Shown one piece after another: positions 4,579 to 7,644 of a DNA stretch of 7,644 nucleotides. The first letter of the stretch is position 1. Each line of letters starts with the position of its first letter. A program made the translations under genes and the position numbers. The stretch covers positions 1-7,644 of the forward strand of contig JAEDEU010000067.1 in assembly GCA_016293155.1 (NCBI GenBank). The letters are read 5' to 3'. The stretch is from Clostridiaceae bacterium (GTDB lineage: Bacteria; Bacillota; Clostridia; Oscillospirales; Butyricicoccaceae). The notes beneath the pieces were generated by a model. That model did not search any database. It had not been told where the DNA came from and worked only from the letters and a program-made list of their open reading frames with translations.

Positions 4579-6630
4579 TCAACCACGCCCGCGCTTTACA
4601 GGCTTCGCCGTGAAGGGATTCTCGCTGTCATCCTCAACCGGGATAAAATCGCTCTTTTCCTGGTAGAAGTTGAAGAACGGATAGTAATCCAGGCGGAGAG
4701 AGGTTCCCTTCCTGCCGTTGCGGAACTTGAGGATTTTGAGCTCTATCTCTTCCGCGCCGCCCTGGTTGCCCCGGTTCTGCTGTGTTTTGATGAGCTCGCG
4801 GATACGCTTCTCTCGTGCCTTGTCCGCCTCGCCCTCCTGGTAATCCATGCCGAAGAACTGGAGGCCGATGAGCACATCGGAGGAGTATTCAATCGCGCCG
4901 CTTTCTTTGAAAGCCGCATTGTTTATCGGGTTGAGGTAATTATCACGATTCAGCGAGGAGATACCGAAAACCGGGATTCCCTTATCCCTGGAGAGGCGTT
5001 TCAGCTCGAGCACGGCTTTATCCGTGTTCTGCTTGTCGGAGGCTCGCATATCCGCCGGAGCGAGGATTTGCAAATAGTCAATCACGACAACCGGAGAGCG
5101 GCCTGTAGTGCGAATATGAGCCTCCACGGCCTCCCGGATTTGCTCCACGCCGATATTGCCCACGCCCTCATGGAACCATATTCTCGCGCCGGAGGTCTTT
5201 CTGTACCGATCCGCCGCCTCCGCGATGAGCTTTATCTCGCTTTCCTGGTAATTGCTCCAGCGCTTGCCGGAGAGGATTCCGAGGGTTGTTTTACCCATGC
5301 TGGAGCTCCTGCCGGAGAGCTCGAAGGTGAGGCGGGAGAGGCTCTTCGCGATGAGCTCCCGCTGTGCCATCTCCAGCGAGAAGAAAAGTACATCATGCCC
5401 CGCCGCCGCGATATTATCCGCAACCTGTAGCGTGAAGGTTGTTTTGCCGAGGCTCGTGATAGCGCCGATGATATACAAGCCGGGATACAATCCTCCATCG
5501 AGAAGAGAATCCAGCCCCCGGAACCCTGTTTCGATTGCGGGCGAGCTCTTGCTCCGTTCTATCTCATCGAAAAAGCCATCAATAGCGCCGCTCGCGCTCT
5601 TGCCCTGGTATTGCTCCAGGCGCTCCCGCTCCGCTTTTTCCCTCGCTTCGTCCACGCTTCGGAGCGCTGATTCGATACTCTGCCGGAGCTCTCCGGGCTT
5701 GCCGTGCTGGAGGAGCTCGTTCGGGTCTTTCGCGGTTCCGGCGATATTGGCCTCTATGAAGGTGAAGCCCTTCTCCTCCAGCATTGCCGCGAGCTCTCGC
5801 TGTCCGGCTTGCCCTGGTTCATCGTTATCCAGGGAGAGGATGAGGAGCCCCGCCGGAGCCTTTTTCTCGAGCTGTTTGATGAGCTTTCGAGCGCCTTTTC
5901 CGCCGATTGCCACGGCTCGCCCGCCCTCCTGCTCGATGGAGATAGCACACAATTGAGATTCAACCACGAACACCGGAGAACCGGAATAGAGGGCTCCCGC
6001 ATTGAATACAGGCTCCTCTCCGGCCTTGTCTGTATTCGGCTTATCGAAGTGTTTCTCCGTGATTGCCCTCCAGGCGATATAATGCCCTGTAGGGTCATAA
6101 GGAATGACGATAGCCGGATAGTTACCGCGCCCCGCGAAATAATGGTTCTGCTCGAAACCGAGCTTGAACCGCTCCATGGTTTGAGCCGTGAAGCCGCGCT
6201 CCTGGAGGTACTTCTCGCCGGAGGAACCGGAGAGCTCCTCATGAGCTCGCGCCGCCTCGCCGGAGAAATCGGCTTTCGGAGGAGCCTCCACCGGAGCCGG
6301 AGCTGTTGCTGGTTTGGTGGAGGTGCTCACGCTCCGAAAATCCTCCGCCGCGCTGGTTCTGTGTGCCGTCCCTGGTTCGTACTTCTCAATCATTGCCCTG
6401 GTTGCCTCCTGGAGCTCTGTTCCGGTTCTCGCGGCCTGTAGGTCGAATATGTCACCATAGAAGCCGCACGAGAAGCATTTTCCGTGTATGCCGTCCTTAT
6501 CAATGCTGAAAGCCGCCGTTCCCTTCGAGCCCTTTCCGGAGCCGCATAGCGGGCAAAAGTAGAATCCGCGCTGTTTCGAGGGTTCCAGTTCCTCCCGGAG
6601 CCGTTGCTTGATTCTGTCGAGGTCTGCCAT
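4579..6630 (-). CDS. Bifunctional primase-helicase (zinc finger, TOPRIM, DnaB-like)
   Basis: This 683-residue replication protein combines priming and unwinding, like T7 gp4/Twinkle-type enzymes. The N-terminal zinc finger uses Cys26, Cys29, Cys52 and Cys55 (CPLC and CFSC). A TOPRIM-like region covers about 215-310, with Glu224 in VVES, Asp268 and Asp270 in SLDNDEPG, and KDPNE at 301-305. The RecA-like DnaB helicase core follows, with Walker A (AITSLGKTT, about 390-398), FSLEMAQRE (417-425), Walker B (VVVIDYLQIL, with Asp518), and the C-terminal motifs around FKESGAIEYSSD (574-585) and KFRNGRKGT. The DnaB SQLNR motif reads SSLNR here, common in clostridial plasmid relatives as I recall them. 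AAGGCAGGA gives the ribosome site for ATG 6630. An extended -10 promoter at 6751-6756 and a predicted antisense RNA at 6665-6742 control it. Confidence 0.95.
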   Translation of the reverse strand: MADLDRIKQRLREELEPSKQRGFYFCPLCGSGKGSKGTAAFSIDKDGIHGKCFSCGFYGDIFDLQAARTGTELQEATRAMIEKYEPGTAHRTSAAEDFRSVSTSTKPATAPAPVEAPPKADFSGEAARAHEELSGSSGEKYLQERGFTAQTMERFKLGFEQNHYFAGRGNYPAIVIPYDPTGHYIAWRAITEKHFDKPNTDKAGEEPVFNAGALYSGSPVFVVESQLCAISIEQEGGRAVAIGGKGARKLIKQLEKKAPAGLLILSLDNDEPGQAGQRELAAMLEEKGFTFIEANIAGTAKDPNELLQHGKPGELRQSIESALRSVDEAREKAERERLEQYQGKSASGAIDGFFDEIERSKSSPAIETGFRGLDSLLDGGLYPGLYIIGAITSLGKTTFTLQVADNIAAAGHDVLFFSLEMAQRELIAKSLSRLTFELSGRSSSMGKTTLGILSGKRWSNYQESEIKLIAEAADRYRKTSGARIWFHEGVGNIGVEQIREAVEAHIRTTGRSPVVVIDYLQILAPADMRASDKQNTDKAVLELKRLSRDKGIPVFGISSLNRDNYLNPINNAAFKESGAIEYSSDVLIGLQFFGMDYQEGEADKAREKRIRELIKTQQNRGNQGGAEEIELKILKFRNGRKGTSLRLDYYPFFNFYQEKSDFIPVEDDSENPFTAKPVKRGRG

Positions 6631-6658
6631 TGCTCAAATCCTGCCTTTCTGCTATAAT
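6630..6658 (+). promoter_or_regulatory. Plus-strand extended -10 promoter for an antisense RNA
   Basis: TATAAT at 6653-6658 is preceded directly by TGC, a perfect extended -10 element. TTGCTC at 6630-6635 lies 17 bp upstream as a half-matching -35 box. The start site would be at about 6665, pointing into the leader of the oppositely transcribed primase-helicase gene. No plus-strand protein gene lies downstream, so the product should be a non-coding RNA. Confidence 0.72.
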
Positions 6659-6664
6659 GCAGGA
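6639..6664 (-). promoter_or_regulatory. Leader hairpin that can hide the primase-helicase ribosome site
   Basis: In the minus-strand transcript TCCTGC (6664-6659) is complementary to GCAGGA (6644-6639), which contains the AGGA of the ribosome site, giving a 6-bp stem with a 14-nt loop. The same upstream segment can instead pair through CTGC with GCAG at 6652-6649 (4 bp, 6-nt loop). The two pairings exclude each other, so the leader could switch translation on and off. Immediately upstream another hairpin, GCGAGG/CCTCGC at 6665-6683, falls within the region covered by the antisense RNA. Confidence 0.5.
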
Positions 6665-6742
6665 GCGAGGTTTCCGCCCTCGCCCTGGTTCCCCGCGCCG
6701 CCTCTTCATCCTGTCACGGCTGGAGGCGGAGCTTTTCTTTTT
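6665..6742 (+). ncRNA. Predicted counter-transcribed (antisense) RNA, ~78 nt, against the primase-helicase leader
   Basis: The boundaries come from the plus-strand promoter at 6630-6658 and the intrinsic terminator ending at 6742. The RNA would form a 5' hairpin with stem GCGAGG (6665-6670)/CCTCGC (6678-6683) and 7-nt loop TTTCCGC, a single-stranded middle, then the terminator hairpin. Its whole length is complementary to the mRNA leader, whose predicted start is at 6744. Promoter, small size, two hairpins and overlap with a replication-gene leader are the hallmarks of plasmid copy-number antisense RNAs. No known RNA family is recognised. Confidence 0.68.
6695..6742 (+). terminator. Intrinsic terminator of the antisense RNA
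   Basis: CCGCCTC (6698-6704) pairs with GAGGCGG (6723-6729) around an 18-nt loop, and one mismatch further out GC pairs with GC. The stem is followed by TTTTCTTTTT (6733-6742). The T-rich tract exists only for the plus-strand direction, which matches the antisense promoter 40 bp upstream. Confidence 0.72.
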
Positions 6743-6750
6743 ACAGGCCT

Positions 6751-6779
6751 ATCATAGCACGAGCGCGCTCGTTTTGCGA
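6751..6779 (-). promoter_or_regulatory. Extended -10 promoter of primase-helicase with palindromic operator
   Basis: On the minus strand TATGAT (6756-6751) is preceded by TGC, an extended -10 with one mismatch to consensus. At 17 bp the -35 position reads only TCGCAA, so the promoter probably relies on the extended -10 or on an activator. The start should be near 6744, giving a 114-nt leader. The perfect 14-bp palindrome ACGAGCGCGCTCGT (6759-6772) occupies the spacer, exactly where a repressor would block RNA polymerase. Confidence 0.65.
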
Positions 6780-6786
6780 GGTATAC

Positions 6787-6834
6787 CGAAGCAAACGAGC
6801 CGCGAGGTTCGTTTACTTCGTTCACTTCGTTCAC
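6787..6834. repeat. 12-bp inverted repeat fused to three tandem 9-bp repeats
   Basis: CGAAGCAAACGA (6787-6798) and TCGTTTACTTCG (6809-6820) are reverse complements at 11 of 12 positions around a 10-bp centre. The right arm is part of a tandem TTCGTTTAC (6808-6816), TTCGTTCAC (6817-6825), TTCGTTCAC (6826-6834). The cluster lies directly upstream of the primase-helicase promoter and next to the iterons, so it is a likely protein-binding part of the origin or operator. Confidence 0.7.
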
Positions 6835-6852
6835 TTGGGCGATTCGGAGGGG

Positions 6853-6895
6853 GGCTCGAAACTCTCTGTATTTACAGGGTAAATCGAGCCTTTTT
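6853..6895 (+). terminator. Terminator-like dyad between iterons and promoter region
   Basis: GGCTCGA (6853-6859) pairs with TCGAGCC (6884-6890), which is followed by five T on the plus strand. The 24-nt interior contains a smaller hairpin, CTGTA-TT-TACAG (6867-6878). The T tract means that only plus-strand transcripts would stop here, so it may be a back-up that keeps antisense transcription out of the iterons and the rep-like gene. It might instead act as DNA structure in the origin. Confidence 0.45.
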
Positions 6896-6905
6896 CATGC
6901 TCGTG

Positions 6906-6993
6906 AACTTGTGGCTAGCTGGGGGTCAACTTGTGGCTAGCTGGGGGTCAACCTGTGGCTAGCTGGGGGTCAACTTGTGGCTAGCTGGGGGTC
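6906..6993. repeat. Four tandem 22-bp iterons, probable replication origin
   Basis: Copies at 6906-6927, 6928-6949, 6950-6971 and 6972-6993 follow one another with no spacer. Each starts AACTTGTGG, carries GCTAGC in the middle and ends GGGGGTC. Copies 1, 2 and 4 are identical and copy 3 has one change (C for T at 6953). A 22-bp period equals two helical turns, the classic size for iterons bound by a plasmid initiator. They lie 22 bp beyond the stop of the rep-like gene and upstream of the primase-helicase promoter. No clear DnaA box is next to them. Confidence 0.9.
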
Positions 6994-7015
6994 AATCCTG
7001 GAGCCTTGGAGGCCG

Positions 7016-7644
7016 TTAAAGTGTGATTTTGAAGCCGATAATCTTCCGTCCCTCTTTTGCCTCTTCAAACTTTTTGAGCTGTCCTTCCTTCCGGAGCTCC
7101 TCCAGGTATAGGCCGATATTCTTCCGGAGGGTTCTATCCGTTTGAGCTGTGAGAGCGATTCCACAATCCGCCGCCACTTCATCAACGCGGATGATATTTA
7201 TAAAGCTCTTTTTGTTCTCTTTTCGCTCCTGCATCCGGAGGAGCCTCGTGAGAACCTCTGTTTTTACGGCTATACTCCTCGCGGTTCCCCTTACGCCATC
7301 GGTTTTATCGGCTTTGGTAGCGGGCTTTCCAGCACCGAGGAGGAACCTATTCGGAACCCGCGCAATCTGCCCGACAACATGAGAATACTTGTAGTACATC
7401 GGATATTCATAGATGATATAGCCCTTTGTCCATGTTCCATCATGAGCCTGGAGAGCCTTTTTCGAGCCTGTAATGAGGGCTCCGCTCTCGTATCCGGCTT
7501 TAGGGCTCGAATAATCATAATCGGCCTGTTGCTTTATCCGTTTGTGTTGCTCGAGCTGTTTTTTGTAGTTGATGGTTCCGGGAGCTGTGATGAGCTTATC
7601 CATAGCGGCCTCCATCTCCGCCGCCTGTTGTTCCGATACTGTGG
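7016..7644 (-). CDS. Rep-like replication initiator, C-terminal part (starts at 1103 across the contig join)
   Basis: This is the 3' part of the 558-residue protein described at 1-1103; bases 7590-7644 duplicate 1-55, so the unique part is 7016-7589 (residues 368-558). After a linker (NYKKQLEQHKRIKQQAD) the segment GYIIYEYPMYYKYSHVVGQI is followed by ARVPNRFLLG, then VKTEVLTRLLRMQ. The last ~65 residues look like a second winged helix (INIIRVDEVAADCGIAL, LRKNIGLYLEELRKEGQLKK, ending IIGFKITL). Two winged helices in this order are typical of iteron-binding initiators, and the stop codon TAA lies 22 bp from the iterons. No terminator is visible before them, so transcription may run into the origin. 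Confidence 0.85.
   Translation of the reverse strand, partial: TVSEQQAAEMEAAMDKLITAPGTINYKKQLEQHKRIKQQADYDYSSPKAGYESGALITGSKKALQAHDGTWTKGYIIYEYPMYYKYSHVVGQIARVPNRFLLGAGKPATKADKTDGVRGTARSIAVKTEVLTRLLRMQERKENKKSFINIIRVDEVAADCGIALTAQTDRTLRKNIGLYLEELRKEGQLKKFEEAKEGRKIIGFKITL
7590..7644. repeat. Terminal overlap of a circular contig (copy 2 of 2)
   Basis: Base-for-base copy of 1-55. It should be removed when the molecule is closed into a circle of 7589 bp. Confidence 0.93.

Noticed and set aside
6078..6083. Additional plus-strand TATAAT words at 6078-6083 and 3000-3005.
   Set aside because: Neither has a TG extension or a plausible -35 box at the right distance, and no terminator or gene follows.
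6500..6709. A 69-codon minus-strand frame starting in the leader and overlapping the start of the primase-helicase.
   Set aside because: Its ATG follows CAGG with no spacing for a ribosome, and its sequence is Arg/Gly-rich and shaped by the hairpins. A leader peptide cannot be excluded, but nothing supports it.
6853..6890. tRNA-like element, suggested by a T-arm-like GCTCGAA.
   Set aside because: No acceptor stem, anticodon arm or D arm can be drawn around it. The segment fits a dyad with a T tract better.
6630..6962. A 110-codon plus-strand frame across the control region.
   Set aside because: It runs through the antisense RNA, terminator, dyads and iterons, and its composition reflects those repeats rather than a protein.
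6906..6993. CRISPR-like array.
   Set aside because: The repeats are contiguous with no unique spacers, and there are no cas genes. They fit plasmid iterons.

Overview
The window is almost certainly one complete small circular replicon, linearised by assembly. Bases 1-55 recur exactly as 7590-7644, so the circle is 7589 bp and the gene cut by the window ends (7644 down to 7016, joined to 1103 down to 1) is a single 558-residue protein. Every convincing gene lies on the minus strand. Shine-Dalgarno sites of the GAGGG/GGAGG type, a textbook sigma-A promoter (TTGACT-17-TATAAT) and a DnaB-like helicase with the FKESGAIEYSSDVLIGLQ signature point to a Gram-positive host, most likely a clostridial Bacillota. 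This host call is an inference from sequence style. I see no mobilisation relaxase, ParA-type ATPase, capsid, toxin-antitoxin or resistance gene, so it reads as a cryptic plasmid rather than a phage.

Reading in the direction of transcription (high to low coordinates), the control region is 6631-7015. It holds four 22-bp tandem iterons (6906-6993), a terminator-like dyad (6853-6895), an inverted repeat fused to three 9-bp repeats (6787-6834), and an extended -10 promoter with a 14-bp palindrome beside it (6751-6779). A 114-nt leader then precedes a primase-helicase of 683 residues (6630-4579). Inside that leader, on the plus strand, sit a strong extended -10 promoter (6630-6658) and, about 85 nt on, an intrinsic terminator (6695-6742). 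Together they predict a ~78-nt counter-transcribed RNA complementary to the leader.

Behind the primase-helicase come an unrecognised 134-residue protein (4567-4163) and a 179-residue helix-turn-helix/coiled-coil protein (3881-3342). The latter is surrounded and interrupted by a cluster of TTCAACC/GGTTGAA repeats. An intrinsic terminator (3280-3307) closes this half.

The second transcription unit starts at the promoter at 2668-2696. It runs without real gaps through a serine recombinase (2626-1802), an HU-like protein (1793-1500), a small HTH protein (1500-1117) and the 558-residue Rep-like protein (1103 through the junction to 7016). That last gene ends 22 bp before the iterons. Between terminator and promoter (2697-3279) there is at most one tiny doubtful ORF, plus an AT-rich stretch that could be the recombinase's site.

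A working model: the Rep-like protein binds the iterons; the primase-helicase supplies unwinding and priming and is copy-controlled by the antisense RNA; the recombinase with its HU partner resolves multimers; and the HTH/coiled-coil protein binds its own repeat cluster as an autoregulator or segregation factor. The antisense-RNA/leader arrangement and the repeat-embedded HTH gene are the most interesting parts.
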